Shown here: positions 49,440 to 60,671 of the stretch, piece after piece | Position numbering within the stretch: position 1 is the first letter of the stretch | Layout: each line of letters opens with the position of its first letter | Source of the DNA: Diplosphaera chodatii | Taxonomy: Eukaryota; Chlorophyta; Trebouxiophyceae; Prasiolales; Stichococcaceae | Length of the DNA stretch: 64,000 nucleotides | Assembly: GCA_032358165.1 (NCBI GenBank) | Contig: JAALGY010000035.1 | Span: 744,001 to 808,000 of the forward strand | Direction: 5' to 3' | The notes under the pieces: generated by a model | Databases searched by the model: none | What the model saw: only the letters and a program-made list of their open reading frames with translations | What the model was told of the DNA's origin: nothing | Made by a program: the position numbers and the translations under genes

Positions 49440-51171
49440 CGCTTTCAGGTGCAGCCCAGCTTTGCACCGCGCACGCCAACAGCCGCAGGCTAACCGGCGT
49501 AAAGCTGCAGCCGCATCACCGGATGAGTTGCAGGAGCTGACGCAGAAGCTCAGAGCAGTCATTCGGTCGAAAGATGCGGTTGCAGGTTTTCCAGTGGCTG
49601 CGATGCCGCTGTTGGAAAACATCAATCGCATCGTGCAAGACGACCTTGTCCCGCAAGTGAGGCATATCTTGGCGTGTGTGTTGCCATTCGTCGTTGAGTT
49701 CATGCAGCAACGGTACTCTATGCTGCGCACAGTTTGGTATTGCGGTCTGACGCGGAGGTGTGCTGGTGCGCAGGTGAATGCAGAGGGCCTTCGCGGGCGG
49801 TTTCGCGAAGTGCTGAACACTACAAACTTTGTGGACGCCGACGGAACAGTGACACTTGGCGTGCTCACCTTCAACCAGATTGGCCCCAAAGACCTAAAGG
49901 TGTGAAATGAATGCACGCTTTCACACAGGTGCACATGCACGCACCAGTCAACGTGCACAACAGCAAGTCATTGTGGATATCATTAAATACGCTTTATTTG
50001 CTGCTTGAAGGTAAAGTTGCTGGGCGTAGAGCTGCTCCAGGGTATTGAATCGCCAGACCAATACTCGACAGAAGCAACGTTCGAGGTGTGTTCTTGGTGC
50101 GTATCTGGAACTCCTTGCCTTTCGGGTGGCCGGCCATTGCCGAGGCAGCGCTGTGAGTCATTCGATTCCTTGATCAACGATGGCCATGAGATTTCGGACA
50201 GATGGTTGGTGGCCAACTTGACGGCATTCAAGGCGTCCAGAAGACACTTGGTCGATACGAAGTCACTGGCGAGGTAGTTCTGGTGCAAAGCCTCAAAGGG
50301 TTGACATACAGACATGTACCGTGGAGGATGATGTGTGCTGCACATGCGCTGGCTAATGCTGAGCAACACACTTCCTTCCGCAGAAACCTGGTCGGCAAGA
50401 CGTGTACTTTTCGGGTGTGGCGATCTTTCCAAAGCACCCAAAGGACAGTGGGCAGTGGGTGGCTACACTAAAGAAGCACAACCCCTTCATGGTACGTTGG
50501 CTTGACCTTTCGCACTCATCAGTGCGAATCACTCGTGCGTGCGCAAAATCGGCTGAGTATGTCGAATTGGTGCCGAAAGGGGGATTCTGGATGAGAGCAT
50601 GAAAGATAAGGCAGTTTACACGGTTGCCGTGTGCGTAAGCACACGATTGGGCGGCCACGGTCCTGTTGTGCACTCAAAGTCGGTCTTCCATGCGTTCAAA
50701 CATGCGCACGCCCATACGGCACGTGCTACATGCTTGGCGCCCTAGCTAGGCCACATCCTGACGGGTTGATCCCACCTTATTGACGCGTCAACGCAGCATA
50801 GGCACACCCTTTTCAGCTGCATGTTCATTTGCAAGGCCATTGTGAGGGGATCAGTGACTAGTGGTTGCCTGCAAGCCATTCCACATGCACACATGGCATG
50901 CAGTTATCAGAATCCGAACCAAAGTAGTGTTATATTGCCTGCCCGGCCTCGTTCAAGGTCTCCCGCTGGCGCCTCATGCAAAGCGTTCAGCTTCATTCCT
51001 AGTACTGTGAGGATCATCTGCAATCCACGTCTGCAGGATGATGACGGGCGAGCGGAGATCCAGTTCCCTGGTGGTGTGGCACACGGCTTCCGTGATTTCT
51101 GCATCGTCGAGGAAGATTTTGTCATGTCCGTTGGCAATCGCAAAAGCTTCGTCTGTGTGCAGCCCGTATAG
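49440..51171 (+). CDS. Unrecognised multi-exon gene, 3' part
   Basis: A series of plus-strand segments with clean borders: about 49449-49656 (ASPDELQELTQKLRAVI... ending VPQ/gtgagg); 49774-49901 (VNAEGLRGRFREVLNTTNFV...); 50011-50085 (VKLLGVELLQGIESPDQY...); 50243-50275 (KTLGRYEVTGE); 50384-50491 (KPGRQDVYFSGVAIFPKHP...); and 51036-51171 (DDDGRAEIQFPGGVAHGF... to TAG). Each is preceded by an AG acceptor and most are followed by a GT donor. I do not recognise the family. The first exon is not found and may lie among the 45.5-48.5 kb candidates. The gene converges on POLD1. Confidence 0.5.
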
Positions 51172-52834
51172 CTCACACGGCATCATGCTTCGAGTTGTCG
51201 TTCGGAAGGGTTGGTGTTGCAACCGTGTACATGGATCAATGGAATCAATGACAAATTGTGGTCGGGCGCTTGCAACACACAAACCAGAAATAGTCAACTC
51301 TATATGTGGTTTGCTGATGTTTGGAGTGGTCGTGAACCTGTGCACTACAACCCTAGCCCTCCATATCTCCCTCTCAGATGCAGACCAACGCGTGACCAGC
51401 AGTAGGGGTGCGGCCACAGACGTTGTCGCTGGTGCCCCACTCGACAGCAAGCAAGGCGGCCATGTGCTGTGGTGCGGTAAGTGTACCATGTATAGAGCGC
51501 TGGGCGTGTATGTGCACCAAACTACATGGAGCCACAACATGCGCTCACCGCGCCGACACAGAGCAGCAGCAGCTCTCGGCTTGCCAATGAAAGCATACTG
51601 AGGGGGATGTGGCCAGCGGCACGCAGTGGCCGTGCTCAGCTGCTAGAGGCTACAAGACCATATCGCAAATGGCTGTACGGCAGGGTGGCGTCCTGGCTTA
51701 GACATCAATGCTGAATACATGCTTGACCACTGGCACATGATTTATGAATATTAATGTAGATTTGGTGGCAGGATCTGCTCAAATGAGTTTTGCAGATGCC
51801 ATGCCATGCCACGCCTGCATTACCGGTATCTTCAACTTGGGGATGCCGTGCAAGAGCAGCAGTGGCCTGTGCTGGTGGCAGTTCAAGTTGAAGTTGGCTT
51901 GCTTGGTGCCGCTTTCTTGATGCTGAGCCGGCCAGGCAGATGCCAACGGTAGCGCGCCAATTGGTTTGGCCTGGCTAGCAATGGAAACCTCCTGTGTGCT
52001 TCACGCATCAAGAAGAATGCGGCTCAAGCCAATACCACACAACTCTCCTGTTTTCTTTCCGCACAGCAAGCATCCACTCAGGCAGGACATGTGATTTGCA
52101 AGTGACAATCAGGATGAATCAGGAATAACATGTTGCACATGGTCGCTATATAGTGCATGTAGTGGGGTGCGGTAATACCTCGCCAGGTGCAGAACGGGCC
52201 GCCCAGCAGGGGTATGGTACGTCTCTGCCACATGCTTGCGTAAACATTACGGCCTCAAGGGGCGCACGGGATGATCGTGGCTGAGCTGCTATTTGGTTTG
52301 GCTCTGGTGCGCACACATGCGTGGTCCTGTTTTGCAGCAGGGCATACCTGCTTGAGCTTCTGCAGCTTGCTATGGTCAACGTATCGAGCTAATTGTGCCA
52401 TGACGACTGGCTGTGCACCTGGACGCAAGCGCTGTGTTCTCGGCCAGCACTTGGGTTGCAGCCAAACTCCAGAATCATCAGCGGTGGCAAAGCGCCATCT
52501 GCTGGCCACTGTCCACATCAAACGCTGTCACGGACATCCCCAAGGTTGCACGGCGCACATGCTGGTCAGCATGTGGTGCTGGCATGGAGAGTGCACATAA
52601 CATCTTCCCTGAAGCTTGTACAGATGCCCTTTCAAGGATCTTGCCTGAGTACAGGCATTTGCGATCGGCCTGATGCACAATGTGGTCCAAACCCTTTGGG
52701 AGCATCGTTCAAGTCAACATGCTTGCTTACGCTTCGCTGCCGCTGCACTCAGGCGCCACAAAAGCGAAGCGCACGACATCAGCGCATTGCACACTGTAAT
52801 CCCCCAAGGCCAGCACTGACCACACAAACCAGGT
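51172..52834. other. Spacer between converging genes, no supported gene
   Basis: A minus-strand piece near 52340-52440 (VVMAQLARYVDHSKLQKLKQ) looks coding and ends at a donor-like site. It stands alone and no gene can be built around it. The rest, including the AT-richer stretch 51720-52150, shows nothing recognisable. Confidence 0.35.
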
Positions 52835-52880
52835 GTTGACCGTTGCTGCTGCCGCTGCTGCTGCCGTTGTGACCGCTGCC

Positions 52881-52911
<31 letters not shown>

Positions 52912-52950
52912 GTGGTGGTGCTGCTGCTGCTACTGCTGCTGCCCCTGCCT
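52835..52950. repeat. (GCT)n trinucleotide tract next to the POLD1 stop codon
   Basis: Imperfect GCT/GCC repeats with one uninterrupted run of eight or more GCT and a short GGT run. It starts about 22 bp beyond the POLD1 stop and so lies in its probable 3' UTR. On the plus strand it reads as polyalanine, but nothing supports a gene there. Confidence 0.85.
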
Positions 52951-52971
52951 GTGATGTCGCTGCTTCTGCCA

Positions 52972-55900
52972 TCACCAGTCGTCGTCGCCAAAGCGGGACA
53001 GCACAGTGTGCGCCTCCGCAAGGTCCTTCTGTACCTTCTTGCGGCGGTAGAAGATGGGGCAATCCCGTGATGTGCACAGCACATCCTGCGTATCAAGGTG
53101 CGAATGATAAGGCCTGCATTCTTTGTCACGATCATGACTTCAGCCGACAACAGATCAGCACATAGCCGGACTCCTAGGACCATACCTGGTGCAGGGAGCC
53201 CTGGCAGCGCTGACACTGCGTCCAGAGCGCGCCAAACTGCGACTCAAGCTCGTTTACCGCTGCCATCGACCGCTGAAACACCTCCGCCTCCTGCTTGGCA
53301 CCACACAAGCATGGTGTACATGCCTTGTGCTTTCAGCAGCTTGGTGTGCATGTCCATTGCTGCCTCCAGCACGAAAGCTACCCATAGATGGTGCCCACAA
53401 GGCATCCAATTCTCAGTCAAACATGAGTTGTGCATCTTAGGGTTCATGAGGCAGCACACCTTGGCACTGCAGTGCACGCACAGGGAGCCGCTGGCAATGG
53501 GTGCCTTGCAGTTGAGGCATGCCAGCTTCTTTTTGGCGAACTTCATGATGCCGCCAGACGCATTTGAGGGTGTCGTGACAGCAATGGAGCGTGTATGGGC
53601 ACCTGTTGTCAGCAGGAACTACATGTGACGACTGACCTTCCCTGCCAGCGTGGGTGGGAGATGGGCATCAATGCACTAGGTTTCACCACCCAGCAAGGCT
53701 GTGTGCTCGTGTCACAGTCCGCTTTGGAAACGACGCACCATTTAGCAGCTCCTTGGCATTTTTCATGATGGGTTCGAAGATGCGGGTGAGCGGCAGCGAC
53801 AGGTGGTGCTCGAGGTAGTGCTGGCAGTCGATGGGCAGGTTGTGCTCCAATGTATAGATCGGGTCCTCTGCCTTCTCCCATGCCTTTGCACCCTTTGCTG
53901 CCTGTGCATTGCACGATCATGCTTGCTGCCGTTCATTGCGCACGGGTACCTAGTGAGGAGCACTACCGTCAGGCAGCGACAACTGTTGAGGCATGCCCTG
54001 AGCAGGAATGCACAGCAGCCTATTGCACTTTAGGCAATGACAGCATAGAGGTCAGCGGGCTCACAATGTTGCTGTAATGGAGTAGCATATGACCGTCGCT
54101 GCCTATATGAGTCGTATAGTACACGTGTGCGCGGGGACTATGATGTCCAGGGAAAGAGCTCACCTTAATGATGACATAAGGCACGCGGTCGCCGATGGTA
54201 GGGGCGGTGGCCGGGTCCCGCTTCAGCATCTTCTTGGCCAGCTCCACATGTGCGCCCTTGGCATCGTAGTCGTCGAATGCCTTGGTGAGGCCCTGCAGCG
54301 CCACCAGCACACACTCACCAATAGGGTCTGGTTTTATAGTCAGCGGCATTCATCAGCACTTCTCAACAACATGCAGAGCAACTTTGGAATCCCGTGCAAC
54401 TGACGTCTGGGATGGCTCTCGCGTAAGAGTTAGTCATACCTTGGTGACCACCAGCAGCGACAGGTCCATGCGGTTCATGAGGAGGTCGGAGATGACGCCC
54501 TTCACATATGACACGGCGCCTCGACATCCTGCATTGCACACTGGCATTCGGAGGTGACTTGGAGTACTTCACACTTCACTGCGCTGTCCGTGTAGCCGTC
54601 ATCGCTCAGTGTGCCAAAGCAGCGCTACCTTCTCAATGAGCATCTTCTCCAGGCTGGTCGTCACCACATTCTTCACCAGCAGGCAGTTGTCGCGCCGCAC
54701 CGTCTCAATGCCCTAGCTCATGGCAATTACGGTGAGACTATGAACTCGGTACGGTGAGACTATGAACTCGGCATGATTCGGGCGGTGCAACGTGTAATTG
54801 GCAGGTGTTTTGGAGAGCGCAATGCCAGCAGGCGATGTACTCCATGCACCTTGGAGTCCATCTTGTCATGCGTGTCGGGGTTGGTGTACAGCAGTCCTGC
54901 ATACCGCTTCTTGCTGATCAGCAGGTACGGGCAGTACACCTGCGCGGTCCAAGCGATGCTACAGGCTAAAGACCGCATGCCAATGCAGTCGAGAACTAGC
55001 ACTAGCACTGGGAGAAGGACTGCACGTCCTTCGTACGCGAAGCAAACAGAACCCGCAAAAATGCTCAGACGCCTGTGCGGCAGCAGTAGGCAGGCTGGAC
55101 GCGGACCTTTTCGAACTCCAGGCGGATGGGCTTGATGAAGGTGGCGGACACCTGCTGCGCCGCCTCCTGTCCCAGCTCCATAGCCCGAGCAATATCTGAC
55201 ACCTGCCAGGGGTTGAACAGAATAAGGCTTGACACTCAGATCTCAACTGCCCACCCGCAAGTTCTCTGGCCGAAGACAATGGCGGCATCCTTGCAGCAGC
55301 GGCATATGGAAAGCTGCTTGCCTAGAGTACAACCGCAGGATACAGACAGGCACTTGCTGCACATGAACGACAGTCACGGTCTGAGCAGCAATCGGCACCT
55401 TGAAATTGACCATGACAGAGTCGGTGTCGCCATAGATGACATCGCAGTCAGCTTCGTACCCATTGGCCCGGTTGTACTTGGCCCGTACCGCCGCCCTGCA
55501 CAACAGCAGCTCAGAACCTTCCCTGATGCCATATGCTGGTGAATGCTGAAACACATTCTGCAATGCTGGCCATAAGGCGGTGACGCTGCTGATCCCCACA
55601 TGCAGCCGACTCACACTGTGGCCTTGATCATGTTGCGGCCGTAGGCAGTGGTGGACGAGGAAATCTCCAGGCACGGCAGCTTGCCAATGGTGGCACCCGT
55701 GAAGCCATATACACTGCAACAAGCGGGAATGGTCATACTGGACTTGATGACGGCGTATGATGCACAGTATAGCGCAGAGTACATGAGCAATCAATACACT
55801 CTTGCAACACCAGAGGGTCGAACCGAACAATGCAACGAATATCACTGCACACCTGTTGGCGGACACCTTCAGCGCAAGCTGCCGCCCATCCAGCACAGCC

Positions 55901-57092
55901 AGCTTGAACTTGTCCGTCTCTGTCTTCATGTCTGCCTTGGCCCTGCATGCAGAAGGCAGGTGAACCATATCGAGGTGTACAGCCAAGGCCTACCAGCAGC
56001 TCGACGAGCTCCTTGGGTGGTGTGATCAGCAGCACATAGGTGGTGACATCATACGCCAATGTCTGGAACCGTCGCAAATTGTTGTTCAGGCCATTGTTGC
56101 TGGTCAACTCAGGAGATCAGCTCACAGGGGCGGCAGAACAATCCTACAAGCGCACCGCTTGCGCGCGGCCAGCAGCTCCTCCAGAATCTCAGGAAGGATG
56201 CCCTTCTTCAGGTGCGGCTTGACAAAGCAATCACCCGTGGGCGATTTGGCATAGTCCTCCGAGGAGTGCTTGCCCACCCTGCATTAGGGATGCATCAGCA
56301 CATTAAGTTATACGTCCCAAAATGAGCACAGCGCAGCTGATGTGATATGCTGGAAATGCTGGGCATGCTGCACAGTATCTGTCCGGGAAAGGGGACGCAC
56401 GCTTCTCGAGGCAGCAGTGTGGAGTAGCACAGGTTGTGTGCCATCATGATGGATGGGTACAGTGAGGCAAAGTCCAGCGTTGCCACTGGTTGTCGATAGT
56501 ACCCCACCTACAGTCAGGTGGTGCATGCCCTCACTGCTCGACACATCTCTCACGATGATCACTTCCCGCACAAAAGGGTGAAGGAGGTGCAGGTAGTGGG
56601 CACACACCGACCTTAGCATCAAGCACCGTCGCGCCTTCATATCCAATTGCATCGGGGTTGCCACCTTGAGGCTGCACAGAACGACAACCTCACTCTGGAC
56701 CAGCAGATGGCAAACATGCAGCACCCTCATTCGACGTCGTATTCAAGTGACGTGATTCAGGCAGTTTTCCAACAGACCTGAAGCTCGAACACTGTTTCAG
56801 CAGACCAGGGTGTCGGCACACCTTCATGAAGAGGATGACGAGGCCCTTTGTCGTGCCTTCCGCAGCAGCTGGCTGAACACCTTGATGGACTGGCCACGCG
56901 TCAGCAGGAACGACATTGGCACTCCTGATCAGCAGGAAAACCATCCAATAAACATGCATGGCGCATGGCGGGCACCCACATTCACGTTCAGTTAAGAACT
57001 TGACAAGACAGTGCACCTGTGACACGCGCCATCTCCAGGTAGTTGAACGTGTACATGAGCTTGTCCACCAACCGCTGCGGCAAGTATGCGTC
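52972..57092 (-). CDS. POLD1: DNA polymerase delta catalytic subunit, C-terminal half (partial, two frame breaks)
   Basis: Replicative B-family polymerase. Seventeen exons from 57092-57017 down to 53085-52972 (stop at 52974-52972): 56924-56822, 56671-56612, 56507-56401, 56278-56156, 55942-55856, 55713-55615, 55495-55399, 55202-55107, 54939-54850, 54712-54629, 54528-54440, 54292-54164, 53901-53739, 53602-53460, 53293-53186. Motif A is [25 protein letters not shown] is the motif B helix, [14 protein letters not shown] follows, and motif C is YGDTDSV. Then [32 protein letters not shown], CysA (CLNC...CVHC) and CysB (CQRC...C....C, Fe-S site). About 590 of roughly 1,100 residues are here. The N-terminal exonuclease half is absent, and the first exon has an upstream acceptor, so it should lie beyond the retroelements. 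Exons 56924-56822 and 54528-54440 are each one base short for the frame set by their neighbours. Confidence 0.93.
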
Positions 57093-57189
57093 CTGTGCAG
57101 GGCGCATTGGTGACATATGACCATCTGTCGGCAGATACCTTTACCTTTGCTTAGAGCAACTCATCGAGCAGCTGAGCGCAGCACTCTAA

Positions 57190-58103
57190 TGACATTGACA
57201 TTGATTACATACTGGTGGTGGGCCATTTTGGCCTAGCCACAGGCTCTGGCGGAAACAACCCAGAGCAACATGCACAACGAGTCGTGTCCGAAACCGTTCA
57301 CTCCCCGCTGACAGGATGGTTCCACTCAATCCCGGTTGGATGTACACCCCTCCAACTCTGCACAATGATCATGACAAACCCGCAAAAAGGCTGCCAGTCG
57401 CCCGGCATCTTGCTGCATAAAGTCCGCCACTGAGGTGATGTCGCTGTCCTGAAACAGCTCAGAATGCTGCACCCTCTGATCTACAAGAGCTGGACACCCC
57501 CAGACCATGTGCGCCTCATCATCCACCACGCCGCAGCTACTCCGCTGACACAGCCGCTCTGCCCGCGGCAGACGCTGCCACCTCCCTGTTTCCATCCCCA
57601 GCATGTGACTGCCCATCCGAAACTGTGCTAACCGCCGACGACCGGTCTTGGAGGCGACTGCCTGCAAGTAGCCGGCCAGCTGGTAGTTGTCACCGTTCAC
57701 AGGGCCCCTGACTCCCAGCCACTCACGCACTTTGCGCAAGTCGCTGCCATTCACAGCATCGAATGTGCGGCGCTGCAGGTGTGCACTGACAATCGAAGTG
57801 TCAATGCGCTGCGGCACGCCGTCAACGATGGGTGACATGAAGTGCAGGAACGAGCACACCTGGGCAGCCCAGCATGCTGAGCTGGTCTTGCTGCGCCCCG
57901 GCCGGGTGGCCAGAGCACAGTTCTCCAGGAATGCCTGCTTGGTGAGGCGTGTGTCCGGCATCGCGATCAGCCGATTCCAGAACCGGCAGATGGCCAGCGT
58001 TGCCGTGTGTGCCACCGGGAATCGCCCAAGCTCCCCCAACACCGCCACGTTGGGAGTGCCTGTGCGCACACCAAGAACAGAATTGACGGAGGAGGTCCTG
58101 TGC
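57190..58103 (-). mobile_element. LINE copy B, 3' fragment
   Basis: Minus-strand 3' end of the same LINE as copy A: tail atcaatgtcaatgtca at the plus-strand left border, 3' UTR, then the C-terminal part of ORF2 (57326 to about 58100) with LCQRSSCG...H...GC; one Cys of the knuckle is Ser here. The ORF end is intact (stop at 57326), unlike copy A. It is truncated 5' where the T1 tail begins at 58104. It lies about 100 bp upstream of the first POLD1 exon seen, inside the inferred intron. Confidence 0.85.
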
Positions 58104-58690
58104 CTGTTTGTTTGTTTGTTTGTTTGTTTGACATTGAGTTTGTTTTTTACAAAGGGCGTCCCGACCAGAACCAAGCTCAAGAACGAGGCTCTGCGGCACA
58201 ATGCGGCGTCTCACGTGTGAACGTGAGGGCGGCGAATGGAATGGATAGCGGTAAGGGAAGTGCAAATAGCGATGGAAAAGGACCTTTGACCGGAAGGCTG
58301 TTTGTGTATTGCGTTTTTTCAACGACTTATATACACAAACCATGGAGGGCAGATTGCCGAAGCAACCACTTGCATAGGGTGGGGTGGGTTGGTCCCACAC
58401 GGAACTAGACCCGAAACTTCCGCCACCGCCAGGGATCGAACCCGGTCCCTGAACGGTGTCCAATGAAAAGAATGTAATGCCACACATCATGTCTCGAACT
58501 GTGCAGATGGAGGACACTGAAACCGCAGGGGAATGCAGGGCCCATGAGACCAGCGCAAGGCAATAGTCCCGATGAGGAAGTCTAAGCTGCATGGATGCAA
58601 ACGTGCTGCAAAGGCTAAGAAGCGCGAGATCAGCAACGCCAACAACGCGGTCCAATCACCCAGGCCACAAATGCAATGCCATGACATTGA
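58104..58690 (-). mobile_element. T1 non-autonomous retroelement, copy 4, carrying a SINE insertion
   Basis: (CAAA)n tail at the left border, then the standard T1 tail block, then an interruption (58231-58475), then the T1 body continuing (tcatgggccctgcattcccc block and the gtttgcatccatgcagctta block, shared with 61709-61890). Its 5' side abuts the tail of LINE copy C. Confidence 0.7.
58231..58475 (-). mobile_element. SINE-like element with a pol III B-box, longest copy
   Basis: Not present at the equivalent position of T1 copy 5, so it is a separate insertion of about 245 bp. On the minus strand it starts near 58475, has a B-box match ggttcgatcc (around 58440) with a possible T-arm (ccggg/cctgg around the loop), then a unique body with tgtgtatataagtcg, and ends at tatccattcc. 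No cloverleaf or A-box could be found, so the head looks truncated. Shorter copies are at 59404-59517 and 59797-59932. Confidence 0.55.
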
Positions 58691-59194
58691 CATTGATTAC
58701 ATACTGGTGGTGGGCCATTTTGGCCTAGCCACAGGCTCTGGCGGAATAACCCAGAGCAACATGCACAACGAGTCGTGGCCGAAACCGTTCACTCCCCGCT
58801 GACAGAATGGTTCCACTCAATCCCGGTTGGATGTACACCCCTCCAACTCTGCACAATGATCATGACAAACCCGCAAAAAGGCTGCCAGTTGCCCGGCATC
58901 CTGCTGCATAAAGTCCGCCACTGAGGTGATGTCGCTGTCCTGAAACAGCTCAGAATGCTGCACCCTCTGATCTACTAGAGCTGGACACCCCCAGACCATG
59001 TGCGCCTCATCATCCACCACGCCGCAGCTACACCGCTGACACAGCCGCTCTGCCCGCGGCAGACGCTGCCACCTCCCTGTCTCCACCCCCAGCATGTGAC
59101 TGCCCATCCGAAACTGTGCTAACCGCCGACGACCGGTCTTGGAGGCGACTGCCTGCAAGTAGCCGGCCAGCTGGTAGTTGTCACCGTTCACAGG
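58684..59194 (-). mobile_element. LINE copy C, short 3' fragment
   Basis: Same 3' end as copies A and B (tail, 3' UTR, ORF2 C-terminus with intact LCQRCSCG...H...GC knuckle and stop at 58817). It is 5'-truncated at about 59194, as typical for LINE copies. Useful as the undamaged reference for the ORF2 end. Confidence 0.85.
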
Positions 59195-59403
59195 GATGCC
59201 ACCAAAACTGCTGGATTGCTATGACCGCTGCTGATGCGGCCGGAGCTAGCAGCAGACTGCGGCAGTGGCAGCTGCGGCAAGCGGCGGCGGCGGCAGCTGG
59301 CGATGATGAAGCTGCGAGGCTGAGGAGGCAGCACACGCCGATATGACAGTGTGACACAGTCGCGATATGTGCATCTGCAGTCTGGATAAAAGGTCTGTGT
59401 TTA
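59195..59403. repeat. Segment repeated in inverted orientation at 61495-61670
   Basis: The 59205-59390 sequence (gcagactgcggcag, cggcaagcggcggcgg, gccgatatgacagtgtgac blocks) is the reverse complement, with differences, of 61495-61670 inside T1 copy 5. No coding support. Confidence 0.65.
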
Positions 59404-59517
59404 TGGAATGGACAGCGGTAAGGGAAGTGCAAATAGCGATGGAAAAGGACCTTTGACCGGAAGGCTGTTTGTGTATTGCGTTTTTCAACGACTTATATAC
59501 ACAAACCATGGAGGCCA
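59404..59517 (-). mobile_element. SINE-like element, 5'-truncated copy
   Basis: Shares with the 58231 copy the 3' block from ccatggtttgtgtatataag to the tatccattcc-type end (here tgtccattcc). About 114 bp, no B-box. Confidence 0.65.
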
Positions 59518-59796
59518 GTTTAGCCAAAGTCAGGTGGGCAGCAGCCTGATTGACTATGTGCCTGCAAGTGCTGATGCATTCCCTTTGATTCATTCCCTAA
59601 CAGTACTCCCCGCTCCTGAGTCGGACCACGCAGCCTTGCATCTGCTCATCAAGAGGACCGCCGCCGCTCAGCAGCCGCTCCCACGTCGCCAGCGCCGCCG
59701 CCATCAGCAGCAGCACCCGCAGCAGCCTACGACCCAGCAGCCCCTGCGCCTCGGCGCAGCGCAGCTGGAAGTATGGCAGCAGCGCCTGCAGCAGGC

Positions 59797-59932
59797 AAGT
59801 GGTTGCTTCGGCAATCTGCCCTCCATGGTTTGTGTATATAAGTCGTTGAAAAAACGCAATACACAAACAGCCTTCCGGTCAAAGGTCCTTTTCCATCGCT
59901 ATTTGCACTTCCCTTACCGCTATCCATTCCAG
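59797..59932 (-). mobile_element. SINE-like element inside LINE copy D
   Basis: Starts gcaagtggttgcttcgg and ends tatccattcc on the minus-family orientation, matching the body of the 58231 copy (which shares the same internal start word). Flanked by cagcag on both sides, a possible short target duplication in a CAG-rich site. Confidence 0.65.
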
Positions 59933-60671
59933 CAGCCTGATGCGGCAGCCCAACTGATCGACATTGCAGCGGCAGAAGACGCTGCCCAGGTACCCGATGA
60001 CATGCATGCTGTGGGCATGCAGTTCGATCAGCTCATTGAGACCACGCAGGCTGAGGTGGCTGCAACGACACCGGCCGCCAAGGGGCGGCGGCGGGACTGC
60101 AACGCTGTGCCTCGCTGGTGGGATGCTGACCTGGCCCGCGGACGCCGCGCAGCGCGGCAAGCCGCGCGGCGCGACCCGCAGTCACCGGCTGCTCGCGCGC
60201 TCCGCCAGCAGTACCAGCACCTGCTACGCCGCACTCAGCGCCAGTGGACCCGCAGTCAGGCTCTTGCCCTCACTGAACTGGCTCGATCAACCAACTCCAA
60301 AAAGTTCTGGCAAAAGTTCAAACCTGCTAAGAAGCGGGCGTGTCCCATAGCAGATGATGTGATGCTTGACTCCTTCCGGAAACTGCTGGATGCCCCCACA
60401 GTTTCATCAAGCACTGCAGGTACCTTGGGTAGTGGTGCTGCGCCACCTTTTGCCGACGGGAGCGAGCTCAACTCGCCCTTCACAGCCGGCGCCGTGCAAC
60501 AGGCTATAGGAGCCCTGCGCGGAGGCAAAGCAACGGTGGGCCTGCTCAAATTGGATGCTTTATCTGTTGCAGCGGCGCAGCTTGCACCTTGTCTTGCATC
60601 TGTTTTCAACGCTTGTCAAAGGGTGGCAGCGTTGCCAAGGGGCTGGGCTCTGTGCGGCATCACGCCGATTC

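Noticed and set aside
52833..53165. Polyalanine plus-strand gene
   Set aside because: It is the GCT tract in the 3' flank of POLD1 plus the antisense of its last exon; no motif or splice borders.
58400..58475. tRNA gene on the minus strand
   Set aside because: The B-box and a T-arm are present, but no D-arm, anticodon arm or paired acceptor could be placed.
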